Of a stretch of 7,144 nucleotides of DNA, positions 1-5,507 are shown one piece after another (the stretch's first letter is position 1; the number at the start of each line of letters is the position of its first letter). The notes under the pieces were generated by a model that saw only the letters and a program-made list of their open reading frames with translations, did no database searches and was not told where the DNA came from. This DNA is from Thermococcus sp. (GTDB lineage: Archaea; Methanobacteriota_B; Thermococci; Thermococcales; Thermococcaceae), in NCBI GenBank assembly GCA_027062125.1, contig JAMOTW010000097.1:1-7144 (forward strand). The letters run 5' to 3'. The translations under genes and the position numbers were made by a program.

Positions 1-1528
1 TGACCCACAGGGAGCCGTTGTCCCTTCCTGGCGGGCCTGGAACATCATCTACAGAAGGCGCAGGGAGCGTCTGGGTGTCGTCGGGGGTGTCTTTCTCGTT
101 GGTCTCGCTCATCTCCCCAGATTTTACGTCGTCCGCTCCGCTCGAGGGAGGTGAGATGACGATTTTCGAGTCCTCAGTTGCGAGCTTCTTCTCCAGGTTT
201 ACTTCAACCGTCTTTGACTCATTGGGGGCTAGGATTACCTCCAGGCTCTTTGTGAGATAGTCAGGGGCCTTCACGGTGATGTTGTAGCGTCCGGGACTGA
301 GGGTGAGGTTTTTGGCATTGACCTTCTCGCCGTTGATGAGCACCGTCGCGTTGGCCGGATACGTCACGACGTGGAGGGTCGCGCTGGCCGGGGAGAGCTT
401 CAGGAAGACACTCGCGCTCTCCGCCAGAACCACGGATTCTCTGGCCGAAAGGTTGCCCCTTGAGGCTATGACCGTGTAGTTCCCGGGCGGAAGGAACAGC
501 GTCGCCGGCGTGGTGGCGAAGGCTCTCAGAACCCCGTCGGTAACCACTATGGAAGCGTTGCCCGGCTCTGAATCTACTTCAAGGGGAACCGCTCTCACAT
601 CCTCCCTCTCCACAGTCAGCGCGGACTTCACCTTTTCCATGTCCACGTTGATGTGATGCATCTCGTGGGGGGCAACCTTCACGATGCTTTCTACGAGATA
701 GTGATTCTCCGCTATCCCAACGACATGGGTATCGAGCCTGTGAATTACCGGAATCCGTATCTTTCCGTAGTAACCGGCGGCGGTGGCGTTGTAGACGTCG
801 TGGGGGATTGCAGGGACGTAGAGGCCCATAGGAGTATAGAAGACGTACCTATTGTGGCCCCCGTTGATGTAGAACGTTAGACCCTCGGGAACAGAGGTTA
901 TCTCCAGCCGCGCCCAGGGGACGAGGTAAGTGGCGTTCCTGACGCTCTCCTGTCGTTCGCTTCCCCCTGGGTACACTTCGACGTAGAAAATACAGGGTTT
1001 CCCGTCATCGTCTCCAATGTGCATGAAGGTTCCATTGAGGGTTATGTACACCTCGTCCCTTCCCCGCACTGCGAGACCCATTGGGTAGGGATTCGATACG
1101 TTGAGATACCCGGAGTTGCTTCCACATCCCCCTGGAAATGCAAACGGATTAAAGGGCGGGTTGAGCTTTTCCCGGCTGTAATTGGCGCTCTCGTTGAAGA
1201 TTGCCCTTACCGACGCGATTCCCTCCCCTGAAACTGCCTCTTTAATCTCCTTGGGGTTTACACGAATTATTGTGGCTGTTTCGGCCACCACCGAAACCCG
1301 GGCAACCACCGTGACATTTCCGGTTATCTTGACGGTGTAGTTTCCCGGCTTGAGCACCAGGCCAACGGGGGTGGCGTAAGAGCCCACTCCTGCTATCTCG
1401 GCCACGTTTCCAGGTGCCTCAACGAACAGGTAGCCGGGCCTCTCCATCGTGTTTTCCCCGGTCGAATACGCGGGGGGAACGAGCAGACCGGCCACCAAAA
1501 ACGCCAGGAAAATGAGCTTCCATCTCAC
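1..1528 (-). CDS. PEGA-like repeat surface protein, C-terminus outside window (partial)
   Basis: The frame is open from a GTG at 1528 to the left edge (509 codons). The start is chosen because GGAGGTG lies 6 nt upstream and a signal peptide follows at once (RWK, then hydrophobic residues 4-20). The GTG overlaps the upstream stop as GTGA, implying translational coupling. After the signal peptide come beta-rich segments at about residues 33-92, 207-265, 314-377 and 385-446. The last is the best PEGA-type match (YPANATVLINGE, then SPGRYNITV), and three segments share a PG-x-Y-x-(I)TV turn near residues 61, 348 and 412. Two cysteines (135, 179) could form a disulfide. There are about 16 N-glycosylation sequons, and an acidic, Ser/Thr/Pro-rich linker from about residue 450 probably leads to a membrane anchor beyond the window. 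An exported cell-envelope protein is likely. PEGA domains are regarded as surface or carbohydrate-associated beta domains, but no enzymatic motif is visible and the role is unknown. Confidence 0.85.
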   Translation of the reverse strand, partial: MRWKLIFLAFLVAGLLVPPAYSTGENTMERPGYLFVEAPGNVAEIAGVGSYATPVGLVLKPGNYTVKITGNVTVVARVSVVAETATIIRVNPKEIKEAVSGEGIASVRAIFNESANYSREKLNPPFNPFAFPGGCGSNSGYLNVSNPYPMGLAVRGRDEVYITLNGTFMHIGDDDGKPCIFYVEVYPGGSERQESVRNATYLVPWARLEITSVPEGLTFYINGGHNRYVFYTPMGLYVPAIPHDVYNATAAGYYGKIRIPVIHRLDTHVVGIAENHYLVESIVKVAPHEMHHINVDMEKVKSALTVEREDVRAVPLEVDSEPGNASIVVTDGVLRAFATTPATLFLPPGNYTVIASRGNLSARESVVLAESASVFLKLSPASATLHVVTYPANATVLINGEKVNAKNLTLSPGRYNITVKAPDYLTKSLEVILAPNESKTVEVNLEKKLATEDSKIVISPPSSGADDVKSGEMSETNEKDTPDDTQTLPAPSVDDVPGPPGRDNGSLWV

Positions 1529-2568
1529 CGCTTCCACCTCCTTTCCGTCCACAAAGCTGTCATAGCGAGAACAACGAGCGAGAGAGCAAAGAAGTACCTG
1601 GCTGGGGTCGATGGTGAACGTCCGCTCCCGTAGTCCGGGAGCTTGACGTTGGTGTCGTAGAGGCTGAACCCCTGTGCCCACCACTCCCTGTCGTCCTTTC
1701 CTTCCTCGAGGAGTCTCTCAAGTTTCCGGGAGTTTACCCTGTCGAGGGCAATCGCTCCTATAACCCCCAAACTTGTCAGTTCTGATGTCATGTCCGTGAA
1801 AATTGTTGCTATAAGAACACCCGTGTCCGGTTCGTAAATCAACTCAGTTATTATAGTATGCCCCTCACCTCTTGTTAGATCATCAATAACGTATGCACCC
1901 TCGCTCTCAACAAACAGGTATGGTGGGATAAAGTCCTTGTAGTGGGTGTGGAGGATTTTGTCCTCCATCCACGTGAACGAGACGTTAGTTAGGACGATAT
2001 CATCCCCCTTAAGGTCATACTTCTTCATAAAAGCCGGGGTGAGGAGATAATCACCCTTTTTCGGCGGGCTGGCAGGATTTATGAAGCACGTAGGTGGCCC
2101 TATTGGGGTACCATCCTCCTCATAATACACCATATCGCTCAGATTGAGGTGGAGAACCTTCGAAAGAACCAGGCGGGAAAGGATTTCACCCGGCCCCGCG
2201 CTCACGTTGTTCATTTCAAGCGTAACCCTCACGAGAGCCGTTTCGTTGGTGACGTTGAGGATTTCAAAAGTCAGGTACGAGTTTCCTCTGACGAAGAGAG
2301 ATATCATGGTGCGGTTGTCAATCTCCAAAGGACTGCCATCTTCTTCAGAGGCCTTTTTAATTCTGTTGTAGGTATCCTTCGGTAGGAGTCTCGGCCAGAT
2401 CATGAAGATGTTCACCTCGTTTTTCTCGGGATTTTTAGGCATTTTCATTGCGTATTTGATGTATGTCCCTTCTTTGAACCAGTACGGGATAGCCGATGCC
2501 TGTGATAGTGGAGAAAATCCTGTGAAAACGATGAGAAAAATAATAAAAAAGGTAAACGGCTTTTTCAC
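1525..2568 (-). CDS. Secreted, C-terminally membrane-anchored protein of unknown function
   Basis: This is a 347-aa protein. The start is GTG (read as Met) at 2568, 5 nt after a full GGAGGTG. An N-terminal signal peptide (KK, then a hydrophobic run to about residue 22, with probable cleavage after SQASA near 26) and a C-terminal hydrophobic helix (about 325-341), followed by the basic tail ERRWKR, predict an ectodomain held in the membrane by its C-terminus. The ectodomain opens with PYWFKEGTYIKY and has about six N-glycosylation sequons. I see no catalytic motif and do not recognise the family. It is the middle gene of a three-gene operon, 27 bp after the small secreted protein and overlapping the PEGA-like gene by 4 bp, so the three products probably act together at the cell surface. 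The reading frame looks richer in A+T than neighbouring housekeeping genes (about 45% GC in one counted line, against about 62% in a line of the gene at 3174-3809), which fits lineage-specific or acquired DNA. That is suggestive only. Confidence 0.85.
   Translation of the reverse strand: MKKPFTFFIIFLIVFTGFSPLSQASAIPYWFKEGTYIKYAMKMPKNPEKNEVNIFMIWPRLLPKDTYNRIKKASEEDGSPLEIDNRTMISLFVRGNSYLTFEILNVTNETALVRVTLEMNNVSAGPGEILSRLVLSKVLHLNLSDMVYYEEDGTPIGPPTCFINPASPPKKGDYLLTPAFMKKYDLKGDDIVLTNVSFTWMEDKILHTHYKDFIPPYLFVESEGAYVIDDLTRGEGHTIITELIYEPDTGVLIATIFTDMTSELTSLGVIGAIALDRVNSRKLERLLEEGKDDREWWAQGFSLYDTNVKLPDYGSGRSPSTPARYFFALSLVVLAMTALWTERRWKR
1535..1541 (-). promoter_or_regulatory. Ribosome binding site of the PEGA-like gene, inside upstream coding sequence
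   Basis: GGAGGTG on the minus strand lies 6 nt before the GTG start at 1528, within the last codons of the upstream 347-aa gene. It decides the non-ATG start: the nearby ATG at 1523 is in another frame and gives no signal peptide. Confidence 0.8.
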
Positions 2569-2573
2569 GTTTG

Positions 2574-2580
2574 CACCTCC
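2574..2580 (-). promoter_or_regulatory. Ribosome binding site of the 347-aa gene
   Basis: GGAGGTG on the minus strand, complementary to the archaeal 16S 3' end, lies 5 nt before the GTG at 2568. It fixes the start of the second gene of the operon. Confidence 0.8.
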
Positions 2581-2595
2581 TTGTGGTTAATATGT

Positions 2596-2961
2596 CTATC
2601 CAAAGTAGTTTGGAATGTCTGCGAAGGCAGTGCCCACTTCACCATTGTACCGTTCGTATCTGACATAGGCGTACGATCTACGTGGATCCCTTACAATGCC
2701 CCTGCTTAGTATATCGACTCCTTTACCCTCAGTAGTGCCCCAGACTGTGTCAGTGAGAACCTTCTGGAATTTTCCGTTGCAGACTAAGACCTGTCCGTGT
2801 ATGCCGGCCCACACCCATTCGTCCTGACTCCATTCTCTAACGTCGCTGTTGTGATCCCATGGCGTCCAGCAGCTCTGGGTGAAAACACTACCTGCCGCGT
2901 TCACGAGGCCGATCAATAGTCCTCCAATGAGGAGGACTCCAAGCAGTATCCTACGCTTCAT
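2596..2961 (-). CDS. Small secreted protein of unknown function (121 aa)
   Basis: I place the start at the ATG at 2961, with GGGGGTG 5 nt upstream. A signal peptide follows directly (KRR, then a hydrophobic stretch LLGVLLIGGLLIGLVNA, cut near residue 22-23). The frame stays open up to 3069, but that extension would bury the signal peptide and would contain the promoter. The mature protein is about 99 residues, rich in Trp, Tyr and charged residues, with two cysteines (in SCWTPW and LVCNGK) that could form one disulfide, a WxWAGIHGQV segment and a C-terminal RSYAYVRYERYNGEVG segment. No family is recognised. Size, export and first place in an operon with two surface proteins suggest an extracellular protein or envelope partner. 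A bacteriocin-like role is only a guess. Confidence 0.75.
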   Translation of the reverse strand: MKRRILLGVLLIGGLLIGLVNAAGSVFTQSCWTPWDHNSDVREWSQDEWVWAGIHGQVLVCNGKFQKVLTDTVWGTTEGKGVDILSRGIVRDPRRSYAYVRYERYNGEVGTAFADIPNYFG

Positions 2962-2966
2962 GGTAG

Positions 2967-2973
2967 CACCCCC
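2967..2973 (-). promoter_or_regulatory. Ribosome binding site of the small secreted protein gene
   Basis: GGGGGTG on the minus strand, 5 nt before the ATG at 2961. It selects this start over the longer open frame reaching 3069. Confidence 0.7.
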
Positions 2974-3004
2974 TTTGAGGGCATTAGTAATGACGTGCTG
3001 AGCC

Positions 3005-3010
3005 TTATAA
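3005..3010 (-). promoter_or_regulatory. TATA box of the secreted-protein operon
   Basis: On the minus strand GTAAGACTTATAAGG contains a TATA core (TTATAA) with a purine-rich BRE-like stretch before it. Transcription would start about 25 nt downstream, near 2982, giving a leader of about 20 nt that contains the ribosome binding site at 2967-2973. Confidence 0.6.
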
Positions 3011-3027
3011 GTCTTACGTTTTAAGGT

Positions 3028-3040
3028 TGTGTTTAACACA
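3028..3040. promoter_or_regulatory. 13-bp palindrome upstream of the operon promoter
   Basis: TGTGTTTAACACA is a perfect inverted repeat with 6-bp arms around one central base. It lies about 18 bp upstream of the TATA core, roughly 45-60 bp before the expected transcription start, a position typical of archaeal activator sites. No regulator gene adjoins it. A site this short can arise by chance. Confidence 0.3.
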
Positions 3041-3139
3041 CTGGATTTGATAGGTCTAAAAACAGTCAACGCCTGTCGTATGGAGATAAATCACTAACTG
3101 GGTAATCGTGTGCCGTCCCGGAGAATGTCCCTGTAGAAA

Positions 3140-3171
3140 CCCAACGAATCCGAAAGGATTTGGGGGATTCG
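3140..3171. other. Hairpin-forming sequence just past the SFM1-like gene
   Basis: CGAATCC (3145-3151) is the exact inverse of GGATTCG (3165-3171), with 13 bases between. An alternative fold pairs AATCC (3147-3151) with GGATT (3156-3160) around a GAAA tetraloop, which can extend through CCCAA (3140-3144) with TTGGG (3160-3164). It begins 2 bases after the stop of the minus-strand methyltransferase gene, so it would form in that transcript's 3' end. No T-tract follows. It could be a 3'-end structure or a small RNA element. Confidence 0.3.
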
Positions 3172-3173
3172 AC

Positions 3174-3809
3174 TTAAAGCTCCCCCTTGCCCTCGAAAAA
3201 CGCCTCAAGCTCCTCGTCGCTTATCTCGTCGTCGGCTTCCGTGTAGCCGAGCTCCCTCTTCTGGAGTTCTATGAGTCCTGGAGTGAGGAGAAGCCTCCCG
3301 TCAAGCTTCGGAACCGCGTAGTGGAGGGTTATCTCGCTGAACTCGTCCAGCTTTATCGTCGGGTTAAGCTCGTACTCAATCTCGTCAAGCCTCTTCCCCT
3401 CCGCGATGAGCTTCGCCACTATCGCCGAGCCGTCTATGGAGAACTGGACGCTCCCTATGTGCCTGGCCTTCGCCCCTTCGATCTTCTCGGTTATGAACTT
3501 CTTTGTTTTCCCCGTGAACTCGAAGTCGCCGAGGATTCCGCCGACGACTATTATGCTGTCCTCCTCGATGTCCTCGGGCTTCAGCTCCTCCTCCGCGAAG
3601 GGGTCGAGGATTATGAGCTTCGAGCGGTCGAAGGGGAACTCCGTGACGCTCTGGGCCAAAACGCTCCCCAGCTTCGCGAGTTCTTCCCTTTCGTGCGGCT
3701 CCACGTTGGTGAATATCAGCTTTTCTCCCCACCACTCGCTCGCGTGCCTGTACTCGAGCAGGACCCAGTCGCGCAGTTCCTCAAGGTGCTCTATGAGCAG
3801 GTACGGCAT
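3174..3809 (-). CDS. SFM1-like SPOUT-family SAM-dependent methyltransferase
   Basis: The 211-aa product matches the remembered pattern of the SFM1-like family (formerly DUF431): N-terminal LLIEHLEELRDWVLLEYRH, then KLIFTNV, ILDPFAEEELKPED, the glycine loop VVGGILGD that should form part of the SAM-binding trefoil knot, RHIGSVQFSIDGSAIVA, and an acidic tail. Yeast Sfm1 is of almost the same length (about 213 aa) and methylates an arginine of ribosomal protein Rps3. The archaeal substrate, protein or RNA, is not shown by the sequence. The frame is open to an ATG at 3899, but the homologous part begins at the MLMPYLLIEH region. I choose the ATG at 3809 because GGTGAT lies 4 nt before it; the ATG at 3815 is the alternative. 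A TATA-like box at 3841-3848 would lie inside the longer form. It is divergent from the class I methyltransferase gene and probably monocistronic. Confidence 0.85.
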   Translation of the reverse strand: MPYLLIEHLEELRDWVLLEYRHASEWWGEKLIFTNVEPHEREELAKLGSVLAQSVTEFPFDRSKLIILDPFAEEELKPEDIEEDSIIVVGGILGDFEFTGKTKKFITEKIEGAKARHIGSVQFSIDGSAIVAKLIAEGKRLDEIEYELNPTIKLDEFSEITLHYAVPKLDGRLLLTPGLIELQKRELGYTEADDEISDEELEAFFEGKGEL

Positions 3810-3840
3810 GAGCATCACCGGGTCGGCCTTGGACTGAGAC

Positions 3841-3848
3841 CTTAAAAG
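3841..3848 (-). promoter_or_regulatory. TATA-like box of the SFM1-like gene
   Basis: CTTTTAAG on the minus strand, centred about 35 nt before the ATG at 3809. The expected transcript start is near 3819, leaving a short leader that includes the GGTGAT site. The upstream BRE position is not A-rich, so this is a moderate match. Confidence 0.5.
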
Positions 3849-3879
3849 CCTGCCGACTCCACGAAACTGTTCAGTTAGA

Positions 3880-3887
3880 GTTTTAAC
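3880..3887 (+). promoter_or_regulatory. TATA-like box of the class I methyltransferase gene
   Basis: GTTTTAAC on the plus strand, centred about 26 nt before the ATG at 3909. No ribosome binding site is seen before that ATG, so the transcript is probably leaderless. Together with the minus-strand box at 3841-3848 it forms a compact divergent promoter region of about 100 bp. Confidence 0.5.
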
Positions 3888-3908
3888 GGGGAAGATCAAC
3901 CCTCAGAC

Positions 3909-4508
3909 ATGAGCTTCAGGGAGAAGTACGCGAGGCTCGGAGAGCGCTACAACGCCCTGGAAAAGCCGCTGGACAGGTTTTTCTGTCCGCTCAGGGGAAA
4001 GGCCGCAGAGTTCGCCCGGGGAAAGGTCCTAGAGGTCGGTGTTGGCGTCGGGAAGATGCTTCCATATTACCCGCCCAACGTTGAGCTCCACGCCGTTGAT
4101 GCCGTCCCCGAGATGGTCGGGATAGCTAGGAGGAAGGCCAGAGAACTGGGCCTCAACACCCGCTTTTGCGTCATGGACGCCGAGAGGCTCGAATTTCCGG
4201 ACGAGAGCTTTGATACGGTCCTTTCATCCTTTGTCTTCTGCACCGTTCCCAACCCGGAGAGGGCGATGGAGGAAATCCGCCGCGTCCTCAAGCCCGGGGG
4301 AAGGGTAATCTTGCTGGAGCACACGAGGAGCGACTGCCGGCTTTTGAACTGGCTCTTCCTGAAGCCCCTTGACGTTCTCCTCGGCCTTTTGCTGGATGAC
4401 AACACGCTGAGGGAGACGCACCTTTTGGCCAGAAAGTACTTCGAAATCGAGCACGAGGAGAGCCACTACCGTGGAATAGTGCGGTTGATTGTGGGCAGGA
4501 AGGTGTGA
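3909..4508 (+). CDS. Class I SAM-dependent methyltransferase (UbiE/Methyltransf_11 type)
   Basis: This 199-aa protein has a complete Rossmann methyltransferase core. Motif I is VLEVGVGVG at residues 40-48 (SAM binding). An acidic residue ending strand 2, HAVD (Asp64), should contact the ribose hydroxyls, and motif III CVMDAERL places Asp90 near adenine. FDTVLSSFVFCTVPNPERA (101-119) and LKPGGRVILLEH (127-138) are typical of the UbiE/COQ5 and Methyltransf_11 group. The family methylates small molecules, quinones, lipids and others, and the substrate cannot be read from the sequence. A cysteine in DRFFCPL near the N-terminus (residue 26) and a hydrophobic segment at about 147-162 (NWLFLKPLDVLLGLLL) hint at a membrane-associated or lipid-like substrate, which is inference. 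The ATG at 3909 lies about 26 nt after a TATA-like box without a ribosome binding site, fitting leaderless initiation. The gene converges on the tRNA gene, 19 bp away. Confidence 0.9.
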   Translation: MSFREKYARLGERYNALEKPLDRFFCPLRGKAAEFARGKVLEVGVGVGKMLPYYPPNVELHAVDAVPEMVGIARRKARELGLNTRFCVMDAERLEFPDESFDTVLSSFVFCTVPNPERAMEEIRRVLKPGGRVILLEHTRSDCRLLNWLFLKPLDVLLGLLLDDNTLRETHLLARKYFEIEHEESHYRGIVRLIVGRKV

Positions 4509-4527
4509 AACGTCCGCGAGAAGAAAG

Positions 4528-4605
4528 TGGTGCGGTGGCCGGGATTTGAACCCGGGTTACCGGCTTGGGAGGCCGGTGTCCTGGACCAGGCTAGACTACC
4601 ACCGC
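4528..4605 (-). tRNA. tRNA-Gly (anticodon CCC), CCA encoded
   Basis: On the minus strand a full cloverleaf runs from 4605 to 4528. The acceptor stem is GCGGTGG with CCACCGC. The D arm has stem GTCT/GGAC and a GG in the loop. The anticodon stem is CCGGC/GCCGG with loop CTCCCAA, anticodon CCC at 4567-4569. The variable loop is TAAC, and the T arm is CCGGG-TTCAAAT-CCCGG. A discriminator A is followed by a genome-encoded CCA (4528-4530). It reads GGG glycine codons. No intron interrupts the anticodon loop. It has its own promoter and lies between the convergent methyltransferase gene and the DMT transporter gene. Confidence 0.97.
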
Positions 4606-4635
4606 GCTGGCCCGTTATAATTAAGCCGTTCCCCA

Positions 4636-4643
4636 TTTAAAAG
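4636..4643 (-). promoter_or_regulatory. BRE/TATA promoter of tRNA-Gly
   Basis: On the minus strand ATAAAGCTTTTAAAT gives a good BRE (ATAAA) plus TATA (CTTTTAAA) pair, centred about 35 nt before the tRNA 5' end. Transcription would begin near 4613 with a short 5' trailer removed by RNase P. Its BRE half overlaps the stop codon region of the transporter gene. Confidence 0.7.
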
Positions 4644-4645
4644 CT

Positions 4646-5476
4646 TTATTGTTCCCTTCCGAGGATTATGCCCCCTACTATCATCGCCAGCCCCAGGACG
4701 GTCGCCGGTGTGATGCCCTCCCCTACAATGGCTGAGATAAAGAACAGGCTCAGGAAGGGCACCAGGTAGGCTAGGTTGGACGCAAACGCCATGTCCCCCT
4801 CAACCGCGCGGTACCAGAGGAGGAAAGTAACCCCCATCTCGAAGAGGCCGACGTAGATTGCCCCGGCTAGGCCTTCCGCTGGAGGAACGGCGAAGTTACC
4901 TGTGGCGACGACGGCGATTGAAACGTAGGAGAAGCCGAAGAGGAAGTTCCAGAACATCTTTTCGACGAGCGGCCTTCCGTCCCTGAGGTTCAGCAGCCAG
5001 TAGCTCGCCCAGATTACGGCGCTTCCCAGACCGAGGGCCACTCCGAGGGGATCTGTGAAGTTCAGGCCGGCAACGTCCCCTTTCGTCGCGACGACGATAG
5101 CCCCTAGGAATCCGAGGAACAGGCCGAGCACAGTTCTCGCACCGGGTCTCTTTCCGAGGAGGGGAATCGAGAGCAGGACGAGCATCAGAGGCCAGGTGTA
5201 GTTGAGCGCCTGCGCCTCCTGGGCGGGTAAGCGGTCGTAGGCCGAGAAGAGCACGGTGTAGTAGAGGAGCGGGTTTATCATGCCGAGGTAGGCAGAGCGG
5301 AGGTTTTCCCTTCTGGGGGTGAACTCCCGGGCGTAGAGGATTCCGAAGAGGACGAGCGAGGTTAGGGATGCGTAGAACAGGAGCTGAAGTGGATTCATGT
5401 AGCGGAGCGAGAGCTTGAAGGCACTCGCGACGGTTGCCCACAGGAGAACCGCTCCGATCGCGTGCTTGCGGGGCAT
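4646..5476 (-). CDS. EamA/DMT superfamily membrane transporter
   Basis: This 276-aa integral membrane protein has about ten hydrophobic helices, at roughly 6-26, 29-49, 62-82, 86-107, 113-131, 143-164, 173-193, 202-225, 231-253 and 256-274. That is the two-times-five-helix layout of two EamA repeats (drug/metabolite transporter superfamily). The helix with LNYTWPLMLVLLSIPLLGKRP ends repeat 1, and ASNLAYLVPFLSLFF ends repeat 2 at the equivalent place. Family members export amino acids, metabolites or drugs, and the substrate cannot be told here. The ATG at 5476 follows a TATA-like box by about 27 nt with no clear ribosome binding site, so the mRNA is probably leaderless. It follows the ATPase gene by about 30 bp on the same strand but has its own promoter. 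Confidence 0.92.
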   Translation of the reverse strand: MPRKHAIGAVLLWATVASAFKLSLRYMNPLQLLFYASLTSLVLFGILYAREFTPRRENLRSAYLGMINPLLYYTVLFSAYDRLPAQEAQALNYTWPLMLVLLSIPLLGKRPGARTVLGLFLGFLGAIVVATKGDVAGLNFTDPLGVALGLGSAVIWASYWLLNLRDGRPLVEKMFWNFLFGFSYVSIAVVATGNFAVPPAEGLAGAIYVGLFEMGVTFLLWYRAVEGDMAFASNLAYLVPFLSLFFISAIVGEGITPATVLGLAMIVGGIILGREQ

Positions 5477-5498
5477 GATGTTGGAAAAGCCGAAGGGG

Positions 5499-5506
5499 GA
5501 TAAAAG
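5499..5506 (-). promoter_or_regulatory. TATA-like box of the DMT transporter gene
   Basis: CTTTTATC on the minus strand, directly after the stop of the ATPase gene and centred about 27 nt before the ATG at 5476. This implies independent, near-leaderless transcription. Confidence 0.55.
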
Positions 5507-5507
5507 G

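Noticed and set aside
653..1231. Plus-strand open frames of 75 and 70 codons
   Set aside because: Both are antisense to the continuous PEGA-like reading frame, which has a signal peptide, a ribosome binding site and repeat structure.
2596..2961. Assignment of the small secreted protein to the lactococcin 972 bacteriocin family
   Set aside because: Only size, export and aromatic content are vaguely alike. No motif alignment convincing enough to name the family was found.
2962..3069. N-terminal extension of the small secreted protein to an ATG at 3069
   Set aside because: It would put a 36-residue charged segment ahead of a clean signal peptide and would make the TATA box (3005-3010) and ribosome binding site coding sequence.
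3108..3845. A 245-codon open frame on the plus strand
   Set aside because: It lies almost wholly antisense to the SFM1-like gene, whose protein has clear family motifs. The plus-strand translation is a Leu/Arg/Glu-rich composition typical of antisense frames in GC-rich DNA, without any domain.
4067..4466. Minus-strand open frames of 112 and 80 codons
   Set aside because: They are antisense to the class I methyltransferase, which has all the core SAM-binding motifs.
4528..4605. tRNA-Gly as an attachment site for an integrated element
   Set aside because: No integrase gene and no second copy of the tRNA 3' end was seen in the window, and the neighbours on both sides look like ordinary chromosomal genes.
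4896..5441. A 181-codon open frame on the minus strand
   Set aside because: It is an out-of-frame shadow of the DMT transporter, rich in Arg and Pro with no domain, while the transporter frame shows ten hydrophobic helices.
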